DNA from: Anaeramoeba flamelloides
Lineage: Eukaryota; Metamonada; Anaeramoebidae
DNA length: 64,000 nucleotides
Direction: 5' to 3'
Assembly (NCBI GenBank): GCA_027625915.1
Contig: JANTQA010000060.1
Coordinates: 1,922,001 to 1,986,000, forward strand
A program made the position numbers and the translations under genes. This document shows positions 1 through 11,813 of the stretch, piece after piece. The notes beneath the pieces are model-generated. The model had not been told where the DNA came from, did no database searches, and saw only the letters and a list, made by a program, of their open reading frames with translations. Each line of letters opens with the position of its first letter. The first letter of the stretch is position 1.

Positions 1-313
1 ATTAAAATTTTGATTTCCTTTTTAGTCAATTAACCTTATGATAAAAAAATTTTTTTTAAAGCTCCAAATAAAATAAACCTAATTAAAAATTTCAATCAAA
101 AGTCCACAAATCACATTTTCTTATAACTTCTGATCAATTAATCTTATCTTCAATTTAGATTTCGGAAAAAAAAAAATGAATTTGGAAAAATTGTCATTTT
201 GGACCACTATTAAAACCCATACCAAGGACAACATCTGACAGATAAGAACCAAATTAAAAAGTTACCACACCTAGACAAGATAACCTTTTTTCAAATTTCA
301 GGGATTGTAAACC
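1..313. mobile_element. TTAA-flanked TIR element, right-hand part (cut by window start)
   Basis: The segment matches the arms of the element at 52824-53895, including the block from the TTTCGGAAAAAAAAA tract to the terminus. It ends in GGGATTGTAAACC followed by TTAA at 314-317, as the other copy does. No coding sequence is seen. It is a non-autonomous TIR element whose left end lies outside the window. Confidence 0.65.
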
Positions 314-675
314 TTAATGTGTTTACTCTCCTATAAAAAAGAGTAATATTTTATTTTGAAAAACTGGTTTAACTTTTAAACTAATATTATTTGGATCAAA
401 TTAATTTCCTTTCTAAAATCAAAACATATCATAAAAGAAGTGGATGAATTAAAACAAGTTACAATAATTTTTGATCTCTTCTTTTTGTAAAAATTCAATT
501 GAAAATTCATTTTTTAATAATTAGAAAAAAAAAAGTGAATAACACCGAAATGAGTAAATATTATTCTGATTGAATCTTTTTTTTGGAAATTAACACCTAA
601 ACCCTTTTACACTCAATCACATAGATTTTTTTAGGAAGAAAAAGAGGAACAAGAAAAAGAAAAAGAACAAAAAAA

Positions 676-729
676 TGGCTTCAAAAAAAAAACAAAAGAA
701 AGAGAAAAAAAAACCACAACAAAACGAAA
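676..729 (+). CDS. Candidate first exon, Lys-rich
   Basis: An ATG after an A-rich leader opens a Lys-rich peptide starting MASKKKQKKEKK, which stops at a GTATGT donor-like site at 730. The exon would end in phase 0. The downstream A/B exons need phase 1, so it cannot join them directly. It may be a separate short exon or chance A-rich sequence. Confidence 0.2.
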
Positions 730-1409
730 GTATGTCTTCAATTTTTAGATTTTTTTATTCATTTGTTTCTATTCCTTGAGGGATCAAAGGTAGTTTTTTT
801 TTGATTTAAAAAAGAAACACAACTCCACCCAACAAAAGACATTTACCTAACTGTTTTTTGTTTCTTGACAATACAAAAAAATTATGATAAAATTAATCAT
901 CTTTTTTTGTGTTGTTGTCAAAAGATTGAGATTTGTTCTTTCAGTCTCTTGGTAACAGCTTTTCAATATTTATTTCAAGAACTCACTTTCTTGCTTCTGT
1001 ATTTTTACAAATCAATTGACCAGCTTATTTTCTGCAACCAATCCACCAATATTTTGATCACAGGCTAATTTTGCGGAATGGATCCAAAACAAAAACTCAA
1101 AATATTGTAGTTAGCTTGGCTGTAAAAAAGAAATACCTTTGATCTGTTTTTATCAAAGCTGTGTGCAATTTTTCGATCTAATTTTTTCAAAAAATCTTAT
1201 TTTTAGATTTTCAAGCTTTTAATTCAGGATCTATTTTTATAGTAAAATGATCTTCCAACTCACGATACTTCCGAACTGTTTATGAACGTTGAGAACGGGT
1301 AGTTAAGTTTTTTCCTTTTCTTGGATTATTCAAACCCCTTCCAATTGTTGCTGTTAAACTTTGATTTTGAAAAATATTTTCCTTGTAACTATTCAAACAA
1401 CAGAGGGTA

Positions 1410-1500
1410 ATCTTCTGATCTTACTGCAAAAAGATATTGTAACGATTGGATGGTTTCTAAAATGTAATTGTTTCGTTTCAAATTTGCTCTCTCTAGATAA
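1410..1500. repeat. Dispersed 80-90 bp repeat (partner at 5820-5905)
   Basis: Direct copy of 5820-5905 with scattered substitutions. The shared core includes the GTAAC and TTTCAAATTTG stretches. No coding potential is seen. Confidence 0.5.
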
Positions 1501-2974
1501 AAAATACCTTTTGTGAAGGGTTTGTCCCATACTTTATCAAATTATAATCTGGAAAACTGGAAAAGATTGAATTGAATTATGAACCAAAATAGTTGAATCA
1601 GCCTAGATTAAAATTTTAGATTCAATTTTTCTCTGTTTGGAAATAATTTGTTATTTTTTTTTGTTAAGGGACAAATGTTTGGGTGGGTTTATTGTCTTTA
1701 GTGAGTTGATCAGTAAAGTAGGGGACTTTTTTTTTTAAGACAAACAAAGTTATTCTCTCATTTTAAATTTTTAGTGTTTCTTCATTACGTAATAATTTAT
1801 CTCATCTTTGAAATATTTCAAAACTAAATCAATATTTAAAGAGTGGAGTTGTTATAGTTGTTGTTGATTATATTAGTTTTGACGATTATTTTTATTGTCT
1901 AAATATGAAAATTTAGTTTCTTTTGGATTTTTTTATTTGTCAAAAATTTCTTTGATTTTATAAAAAGTTTTTAATTTGACAAATAAATTTAAAAATTGAA
2001 AATTTTGAGTTAAATAAAATACTCAAAACGATTTCTACCGAGATGAAATTGACTTATTATATAAAAAAAGAATAATTTCAGATATCTAAGAATAATAATT
2101 ATTTGATGTTTTTTTGAGATTGGTGAATGGGATTATTTTTAACATTAAAAACCCTTTGATTAATATTTTGAAGAACTGATAGCCCTGACATTTTTATTCT
2201 TATAATTCTAGTTTAGTATATTTGGAATAATAAAATCAAATATAAAATTTTATCAAAATTATGCCATTATTAAAGAATTTCGAAAAAAATCGAGAATGGT
2301 CCATTCGTTCATGAGATTAAAAAAAGAATTCACAATTAAGGAAAATAATTGCCAAATCGATTTTGTAGTAGTGAAAAAAATACCGAACAAGATTTTTATT
2401 TATTAGTAATAGGAAAATTTTTGTGTAATTTTTAAATAATTTTAAATCAAATCCTTTTATTTAACAATCAAACTTTTTAAATTATAACACATACACTTAT
2501 TAGAATAATGATTAATGAAATTACTCTTGTTCAAAACACTATTCAGTCAATCAAAAAACAAGAATAAAAAATATCATTTTCCAAATTCTATCAAACCTCT
2601 ATAAAACCTGATTGTTTTTTCAAAATAAGTGGATCTACTTATGGTTTTCAAACAATTACTCGAGTATTCCATAGATACACCCCCACTTTAATGAACTTTA
2701 GGTAGGTTTATTACTAAGCATATATGAAAATTTGGTTATTTATAAAAAAGGATGTGTTTGAAAATATAGGCAAATACACAACATTTTTCCTAATATTAGC
2801 CATTAACAATCCTTTTCAGTATTTTTTTCATGTTAGGTATTTTTTTCACTAATATTAATTGTAAAATGGCCAGTAAAAAGGACAATTTTACTAATATTAT
2901 TCTTCTTATTTTTCGAGGATCAATAAAGATATATGAAATTGAAATTAATCAAACTTGTATTAATATCCTTTCTT

Positions 2975-3235
2975 CCCTAATAAAAAAAATTTTTTATAAC
3001 ATGTTATAAACGTGCTGTAAAGGTGTTATAAACGTTTAAAATGTTATAAATTTTTATAATAAAAATTTTTATAACATAAATCTTTGTTATAAAATGTGTT
3101 ATAAAAATTTTAAAATATTATAATCCTTTTACAAGAATATTTTTTAATAAAATATTGAAAAAATCATCATGTAAAAGAAAATTTTGTTATCAAAATGTTA
3201 TATAGATGTTATAAAAAAATTTTTTTTTATTAGGG
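2975..3235. mobile_element. MITE with CCCTAATAAAA inverted ends
   Basis: The left end reads CCCTAATAAAAAA then a T run and TATAACAT. The right end is its near-perfect inverted copy, ending TTATTAGGG. The 261-bp interior repeats TGTTATAAA-type words several times. The right flank is TTAA; the left flank (TTCTT) is not. CCCTA ends and TTAA targets are typical of piggyBac elements, so this is possibly a piggyBac-like MITE with a decayed left target copy. No ORF. Confidence 0.55.
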
Positions 3236-3783
3236 TTAAACTAATAAATCTAATTTAACAAACAATTGGAAAAAGCTTAGAATAAAAAATCCAAAAAATT
3301 AAATTTTACAAATGCTTACAATTAAAATTCAAATTAGGAAAAGTAGTTTATGATTAAATTTTAGTTTTATGTTGTTACTTGTATTCTATTTTAATTCTAA
3401 TAATCAATCCAATTTTTGGACTTGGTTTTTGTTTTAAAATGAAGAAAAAAGAGAAAAAAAATATTTGAAACTGATTACCTTTACAACTATTTTTCTTTTA
3501 AAATCGATTTGACAATGATTTTTCCTTAATTGTAAGTTTTTTTTTAAAGAATGAATTTTTTTCCAAAAAAAAATGATTTTTTTATAAATTTTACTTTTCA
3601 AAATTCAACATAACTGTTTCGTAATTATCTGGAATTGATATAACTCTTCTTAAGTTATTCTTGATTGAATTCAAATTCATTTTGAGATTGTTTACGTAAT
3701 TTAATGATTCAAATAGATTTTTTTTTTGAACTCTTGATAGAATGAAATAAAAATTTAAAAACATTTTTTTCTGAAAAATTCTA
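3236..3783. other. AT-rich non-coding stretch
   Basis: Nothing recognisable: homopolymer-rich spacer with stops in all frames. Confidence 0.5.
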
Positions 3784-3908
3784 ACTAATATATATATATA
3801 TATATATATCAGTTATGACAATTTTGTTGATGCAATGAAACGCGTTTGTGCACGCGTGAGCGACGCGTAAAAATCGTTTCACTGATATATATATATATAT
3901 ATATAATT
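3784..3908. mobile_element. Small foldback in (TA)n with a GC-rich core
   Basis: Two (TA)n tracts bracket about 80 bp. The outer arms are inverted copies (TATATATCAGT on each side, followed by related bases). The core holds three ACGCGT words within about 35 bp, strikingly CG-rich for this window. Short ORFs across it are artefacts of the repeat. It looks like a tiny TIR or foldback element inserted in TA repeats. Confidence 0.5.
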
Positions 3909-5583
3909 TTTGTTTATCTGAAAAATAAAAAAGATAAATCTCATATGTTCGGAAGTCCCATATTAAAGATTTTTCCAAAATTTGTATTTATTAAGTATTT
4001 TTTTACTCTTTTAGTATATCTCAAAAACCCTTCATCCTTGAAATCAAAAAAAAATAAATAACATACAAAAATAATTAAAATAACCGAAACAATAATTTAT
4101 TGTATATTTTTATTTTTAGCTTGTTAATAAAAAAGAAATCATTGAAAATTTTTTAATAAAAATTTATTTTAATGTTATTAAATCCTTTTTAAAAATAAAA
4201 TTTTATGATCGATCACAAAAAAAAAGAAAAGTATAAAAAAAAAGAAAATTAATAAAATACCAATGATTTTAATATTAAATTTGTTAGACACTCTAATTTA
4301 TAGCTCCTCTCGCATGGATTGATGGTTCTAATTATATCTTTACTTATTCACCAATTTCCACGGTTCATGTTAAAGTAAATTAATATTATAATCAACATGT
4401 AAATTTAAAAAAGAAAAAATATAACAATTCTTAAAAGTACTTTAAAAACTGAAAGAGCTTATTACTTATGTTAGAACATTCTTTGATTATTACCCATCAA
4501 TTAAGCAAATAAATATTTTAATTAAAATGCTGAAAGTCACAATTTTCGACAAAAAGGTAACAAAAGAATTGTTTGAAAAAAATTTTGTAAAAAATAAATA
4601 ATAAAAAATGAAATTAAATTTTTCTAACTATCATCAATATAGTAATTCCTAAGGAAATTATTGTTTAGAAATGAGAAATCTGTTTATGAATTAAGTCAAA
4701 AAAATTAGGTTTTAAAATAGTATTATAGTATCAAAAAAAAAATATATTATTGGCTTACTCAAAAGTTGTAGTAGCATTCAAATAATGAAAAAAATTAATG
4801 ATCACATTTTTCCAAATTAACAATTATGAAAAAAAAAATTTTTATGATAATAATTTTTAATTTTTTTTTGTGATCAATTAAAAATATTATAAGGGGGGTG
4901 GTATAATCATCATGTAAAAAAAATTGGGTCAGTTAATCTAATTTTTAATCTTTATAAAAGTGAAATTTTGACTACTTTTCTTGTTAACATTGTAAATTTA
5001 AAAAAAAAAAACAATTCTTTTACTCCGTGGTTAAAATTTTCAAGATTTTTAAACTAAAAACATACTTTGTGTTGTATTGAAATTTAAAAAAAAAAAAAGA
5101 AAATAAAACTGTTTTTATTCATTTTAAAACCAAAAACCCTACTTTAGTGGAAAAAAAGAGATTCCCCCCCTTCCTAACTCCGAAAGGCAATTATGACCAA
5201 CATGTATTGTATTTTTTTTTTTCGTTGTTTTTAAGTTTTTTCGTTTGCGTTTTTTCACATCCCAGAAACGAAAAGTATGATTTCAAAAGAATTCGAGGAC
5301 TTTTTCGAAAAACAAAAAACGAAAACAATGATTGAAACGAAAAAACTTGTAAAAAAATCGAAAACCCGTGATTGTATAATTTTTCGTGTTTTAAAAACGA
5401 AAAATTGTAATACCTGTGATATATATATATATACCCCTTCTCCCCTTTTCAAAATCAATAAATCAAAAACATAAACTTATAATTAAAACTTCATATCTTT
5501 ATTTCTTGATATATACTAATACACACACAAACACACACACGCACATATATATGTGTATGTATGTATGTTCTTTATTTAAAAAG
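3909..5583. other. AT-rich stretch with a CGAAAA-rich inverted repeat near 5200-5430
   Basis: Most of this is featureless. Around 5200-5430 the words TTTTCG and CGAAAA recur, and the two ends are rough inverted copies (TATTGTATTTTT on the left; the complement of AAAATTGTAATAC on the right). It could be a decayed MITE. A CA/TA microsatellite follows at about 5515-5560. Confidence 0.4.
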
Positions 5584-5718
5584 TGTTTTTATCTTGGGAA
5601 ATAGTGTCAATGGAAGAAGAAAAAAATACAAAGCCACAACAACGCAAACAAAAACAGCCAAAAGAAGTATATTCGCAGACTTTCCTATCGAAACCCAAGC
5701 AACAAATTGAATATAAAC
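5584..5718 (+). CDS. A exon 1 of the modular gene
   Basis: 135 nt after AAAAAG and before CGTTTGT. It encodes FLSWEIVSMEEEK then a Gln/Lys-rich stretch. It shares FLSW, the EEE run and the PQQ-type tract with the other A exons, but is the most diverged. Both borders are phase 1. Confidence 0.5.
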
Positions 5719-8700
5719 GTTTGTTTTTTTTTAGAAATTTTGAAGATCTTTTTTTTTTATTTTTTGATGAGAAACCTTTTTGAAAAATTATCTATTTTCA
5801 AAAAAGAATAACTTAAAAAATCTTCTGATCTTATCCTAAGAAGATTTTGTAACAATTCCATGGTTTCAAAAATGTAATTTGTTAGTTTCAAATTTGTTCT
5901 CTCCAGATTTAAATGGCAATTTTTCAGTTTTAGCCAAATAACTTATTTTTTTATCATGAAATCCATAAGGAGAAACATTCTATTTTTTTTTTTTTTATTC
6001 TTCAAATAATTTGAAATTAAAGTAAAAATTTATAAAACTACTGCCATCACAAGATTTATGACAAAAAACAACAATTATTTATTGAAATATAAAATATATT
6101 TTAAAAAGAAATTTGACAAATTCATACAGACTTTTCAAAAATGTGAAGACTTTTTTTTTTTATTATTGAAGAAGTGTAGATTACATTCTAGTTGCCCTTG
6201 GACTTAAATCCCCTTTCAAAATGTGAAGACTTATTTTAAACTTTGACAAAATTTTATATTTTAAAAAGTAAAAAATTTACTCGAATTAAAACTTTTTGAA
6301 AGTTTTCTATTTTTAATAAAGTCAGGACCAACCTTTAAATATGGTGGGGTTCTAGATTCCGAAGGAAAGAGCTTTTTTTTAAAAAATTCTACACTTTATC
6401 AAAACATAAAACTTTAAAAAAGGTTCTAACTCTGATAAAATCATAATAAAAAAAAGTACTCACTTTTTTAAAATGAATGCAACTAAAATAATAGGATTTT
6501 AATAACAAAGTTTTTTATTTTTTCCCTGGATAAATCTTCTTTATATTGTGAAGAAGAGTTACAAAGGAAAAAGATCAAGTGGTTACTTGGTAATAATGTT
6601 AACACTGAAACACGAAAGTATGAGTAACTTGAAAATAAAAACGAAAAGCAAATTCTAAAAATGGCCAAGAGGTTTAAAGCAAAAAAGATCAAAAAAAAAA
6701 ATTGAAATTTCAACAATTAAATAACGATCTCCAAGTGAACATTCATGATCAATTATCAGATTATTATATCAACCAAAACTATGGTGGTTGTGATTTTGGG
6801 TGTTCTTAATTAAAGATAGCTTTTGTTTTTTTTTTTGATTTTTTACCAATTGATTCATATAAAACCTTTTTAAATTTCTTTTTTTTTTTTTTTTTTTTTG
6901 AAAAAAGATCATTTGGAAAAAAGATCTTCGAAAAGAAAAATAATCATTTAGAAAATTGTGACTATGTAATATCTTTTAAAATGATTATAATTATTCATAA
7001 ATCATCTTCTTTTTAAATTTTTTTTCAATTAAAGTTCAGTCATTAAAAATCCTTAATGCTCATTTCTAAAATTGATTCACTTTTTTTTATTTTGTGGTTT
7101 TATTTTTTAGAATTTTGAAAATATCAGGTTTTTATAGGGTTAGGATGATTTAAAAGTGAATTATTAATAAGATTTAATAAATTAGTTGTAATTAAACACA
7201 AAATATATATTTTTTTTTTAATTTATTATTCCAGATGAGTCACAATTTTTAAAATATTGTTTATTACGAAAAAGTTTTAAATTAAAAAAGATTGTAATTT
7301 TGACACTCATTAAAATAAACCAAGTATAACGTCAATACCTGTATTTATCCATTCACATTTAACTTTTATTATTAATAATAGCCGTTAGTAGTGGGAGTTC
7401 TGATGACGGAATCTATATTGGTTCCTTATTTGATGATAGTGATGAAGAAATAAAAAAAACAAATTCTAAAACAAAAAAAAATATTGAATATCGAAATTAT
7501 CCAAATCATGATTATTCCCATAACATCCATACCAACCAAAAAGTAAGGAACCATACAAAGAAACCAAGTAAATATTTATTTATTTTTTTCACTTTTTGTA
7601 TTTTTTTTATCTAAATTTTTTATGATCATTTGATTTTAGAATTTTATAATATTTCTTTGTGTTATTAAAAATTATTATCTTGAATTAATAAGATTTAAAA
7701 AAAAAAAGTTTTTCTTTTATTTTGTTTATTGAAGAATGTAATTTACACTCTAGATGCCCTTAGACTTAAATTAGCTTTCAGAAATTTAAGCTTACAATCA
7801 TAGATTTCACGATTATTATTTAATGAAAATAGTCTTGAACTGTCACAGCTTAAAATTATCCCATTAAAATTTAATTCTCTTAGTTTGTTTTGAAATATTA
7901 ATCTATCTTTTTCATTGGAAGTACATACCCATAAAAAATGATCAATATTTTCTCTAATTTCCTTTTGTTTATATGTTAAACATAAAGTGTAAAATTTATT
8001 TGAATTTTTAATAATTCCTTAGTAATATCTATTTAAGCTGTTTGTAAATGTACTAAATTTTAAACATATTGGACTTGAAGGATAACTTAAATATTTTTGG
8101 GTTACAAATAAAGAATTTTGTTTTTTTATTATATTAAAATATATTAGTGGTGTGTCTTTAAGTGTTATGGAGTGCCATAAAGTACCTAGATTTTCTTGAG
8201 TTTTTCTGTTTTATCTGTTAAGTGTCTAGGTTTTTTATTTTATTTGTAAAGTGTTCAAGGTTTTCTTGAGGTTTTTTGTTTTGTTTGTGAAGTGTACTAG
8301 GTTTTTTTACTTTAGAAATAAACCAAAAATTTATTAAAATTTTCGATTTATTTCGAAAGTAAAAAAACCTAACGAAAATCTATTGATTTTCCAAATAAAT
8401 AGAAAACTCAAAAAAAAATGGAGAAAAATCTTTGATTTTACATAATTCTTTTCAACTCAAGAAAAGCTAAGGGTGGTTTTTTTTTACTTTAAGAAATTAA
8501 ATGAAAATTTTTGAAATTTTCTTTTTATTTCTCAAATTAAAAAAAAATCTACCAACACTTCACAAACAAAACAAAAAACCTCAAGAAAACCTTGAAAACT
8601 TGACAAATAAAATAGAAAACTCAAGAAAAGCTAACGGCGGTTTTTTTTATTTAGAGAAATGAACTGAAAATTTCTCAAATTTTCTTTTTATTTCTCAAAT

Positions 8701-11700
8701 TAAAAAAAACCTAACGACTTCCAACTTGTAGAATTTAGGAACTCATTATAATTATAATTATAACTTTCTTTTTTAAGAATCTTTAGGTTTTTTGAATTCC
8801 AATTGATTTTATTGTTTATTCTTTAATTGAATTTAATTAATTTTACGAATGAAAGAAAAGATAATGCGTCTAATTTATTTTAGAATTTAATTTTTTTTTT
8901 ATTTACTGAAATTACCAAATTTTTCAATTTTAAATTCGGTTTTGTAGATGAGAACTGGTTTATTTCTGTTTATTTAGTATATTTCAGTAATAGATAAATT
9001 AATCCAAGAATTCAAATAATTTATTTTTGTAATTTTATAATCAAATATATCTAATACATATGTTAATTGATTTAATATAAAAGATTTAAGTAGTTTATTT
9101 TTATAATTATTTGTTCATAAATTATTATTAAATAATTGAATATAATTATTATAAGTTTCTTTTGCCTTTTTCAGATTATATACTAAAGGTGATATTTTAT
9201 CCAAATACACAAATATTTAATCTTTGATAAATCTTGTGAAATTTCTGTTTTGTTTCATATTAGGGTTTTAATCTAAATTGAGTTATTATTTCATATACCA
9301 AATTTAATTTTTGATTTATTTGATTTATATTCTCTATTATAATTAAAATTAAATCACCTGCAAACGTTCGGTAATGATTTTTTAATGATTATATTTTTAA
9401 TAAATGAGAATTTGAAATAAAAGTAAATATTATAGGGGATACGAGGCCACCTTGGAATATAACAATTTCACTTACCTTGATAATATTTTAATAAAAAAGT
9501 TTTCAATAATTTTATTTAAAATAAATTTTTTGATTGTTTTTCCAATAATTTTAAAACTAATTGAATCAAAATTTTTTTCTATATCGATAATTGTAATATA
9601 TTCTTTATTATTTTTTTTATTTTTATTTGATTTTATCTCATTATAAGTATTTAAGAAATTTAATACCGCAATGCGAGTATCATTTTTTTTTTTCGAAAAC
9701 CAAATTATTATTTATGAATAAAACTCCAAACATTGTTCAATTAACTTGTAAAGCATTTTAAGAAATAATCTTGGTAAACTTTAGTTTATTGATATTGGTC
9801 TATAATTTAAAGATACTTATTCATCACCTTTTTTATGAATAAATAGAATTGATCTTTGTTAAATATATTCAATTGTATTTTCTCCGTCCGTAGGATTAAT
9901 TAACCATTTATTAAATATAGTTTGAATTGTACTTAAAAAACTTTTATAATTTTTGTAATTTAAACCATTTTCCTCGTCAACAATAAATTTTAAATTCTCA
10001 ATTTTTTTGAAATCCTTTAAGGGTCGAGCCCTTACGGTTAAAAATAATTTTCTGAAAATCGATTAAAAAATTTTGTAATTTTAATGAGTGCCTAATACCA
10101 ATCAAAAACTAACCAGAATGTGAAGCGTGATCGATCTCCAAAAATCAACTATCAAAAAAGAGTATATTTTTCGAAAAAAAACGCCAAAGAGCTACACTCA
10201 ATTTCCAATATAGAATGGTAGTAATTCATCATTTTGAGAACAACTGTGTTGATTTTGAAATGTCACTCTTAGTAGCTTTTTGAGATCTTGGAGATTTTTT
10301 TTTTTTATTTTTTTCTATTCTCAAATAAGTTATTTTTTTCTAAAGAATGTTATAAAATCCTTGCTTTGTCAAATATAGAGAGTTACAATTCAATCACATA
10401 TTAGATAAAATTAAATCAAATTGATTGTATACTTTAAGAAAACAATTTGTTTCAAATTGAAGAAATTTAACCAATTTGGAAAAGTAAGTCAAGTAATATT
10501 TCTTATTTATTTGATTTTTTGGTATGAGATTTCTTTTTTCAAATTTTTTTTTTCAAAATTTGATCCGAAGTATTTTTTTTTTTTATTTGAATTTTACCAA
10601 TCAAAAGAAGGGCAATTTCATAATACCCTTTTTGAGTTTCAGGTAACTCCTTGTGTATGATGCAAATCCACGGTTAATGACTAGACCCTTAACTGATTTT
10701 TTTTAAAATATTTAACAGTGTTTTTGATTTTTTAGATTGGGAAAAATATATTGATTTTAAATTCTTTTATATTATTTATTTTGAGATTTTTTATATAAAA
10801 TTAAATCTTTTTACTTCGTTCAATTGAATTTTCCGTAAAATAACCAAAATATTCTACTTTCATATTTTTGGTATTTAAAATCATTTTCATTTTTTTATCC
10901 CTTATTAAATTTATTTTTTTCCATTATTATAATAGCTGATAGTTCTGAAAGTTCTGAAAGTTCTGATGATGGGATTTATATTGGTTCTCTATTTGATGAT
11001 AGTGATGAAGAAATAAAAAAAACAAATTCTAAAATAAAAAAAAATGATGGATACCAAAATCATCTAAATCATGGTTATTCGCATAACTATCAAACCCATC
11101 AAAAAGAAAAAAACCAAAACGAAAAGGAAATCAAACCAAGTAAATTAATATTTTTTTAAATTTTTTTTTTTTTACTGAAATCTCTATTATAACTTTAAGT
11201 TTTTATCTTTATTCCAACACTTTTTTCTTTTTTTTACTTTCTTCAAAATTTAAAATTTCCATCGAATCAATCAAAATGTTATTAATTTTGTGTTTCAAAT
11301 TTAAGATCAATATCGCCATGTAATTTAGAATCAATTGATGATCAATATAAACATTTTTTTATTTATTTTAATATAAACACGAAAATGATTAATTCCAATT
11401 CAAAATTTAAATTATTTTACAAATATAAAATTAATTAATTCCAATAACATACTGGAGGAAGTCAAGTTGTTTTTATTCTGAAAATTAGATATTTTAAAAA
11501 TATTAAGATAAGAAATTTGCTTAATTTATAAAAAAAAAAAAAAAAACAACATTACCAACTTTTTCATTAAAATTTTATTTTCAAATAAAAATTGAATGAA
11601 TTATTTCAATTTTTTTGATGTTCAAAATTTTAAAAAATTAAAAAAAAATAAGGTTTCAATCTGATAATTGTGATAAAACTCAGAAAATCAGAAAATTTAA

Positions 11701-11773
11701 GGAATATTGAAATAATCATTATTTATTTGAATTGTTAATAGAAATTATATTTCCCTTTCCCATAACGGAATTC

Positions 11774-11813
<40 letters not shown>

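Larger units (their letters stand above)
314..2974. other. AT-rich stretch, largely without recognisable genes
   Basis: No convincing ORF is seen. It contains the candidate start exon at 676-729 and a short block at 1410-1500 that is about 80% similar to 5820-5905 (both run from ATCTTCTGATCTTA to a TTTCAAATTTG tract). The shared block suggests that this region and the one around the first A exon are old duplicates. Confidence 0.5.
7729..10920 (-). mobile_element. Decayed LINE copy carrying two later insertions
   Basis: Collinear with the better LINE at 16200-18600: 3' hairpin and C-terminal zinc-knuckle region (7729-8145), reverse-transcriptase region (8726-10020 and 10693-10917). Many stops and shifts leave only short frames such as the fragments around 9450-9650. 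It is interrupted by the palindromic array 8146-8725 and the TTAA-flanked element 10021-10688. Its 5' truncation point lies about 15 bp before B exon 2. Confidence 0.75.

Noticed and set aside
5416-5604. 62-codon ORF over CA/TA repeats
   Set aside because: Thr-His repeat from a microsatellite; no support.
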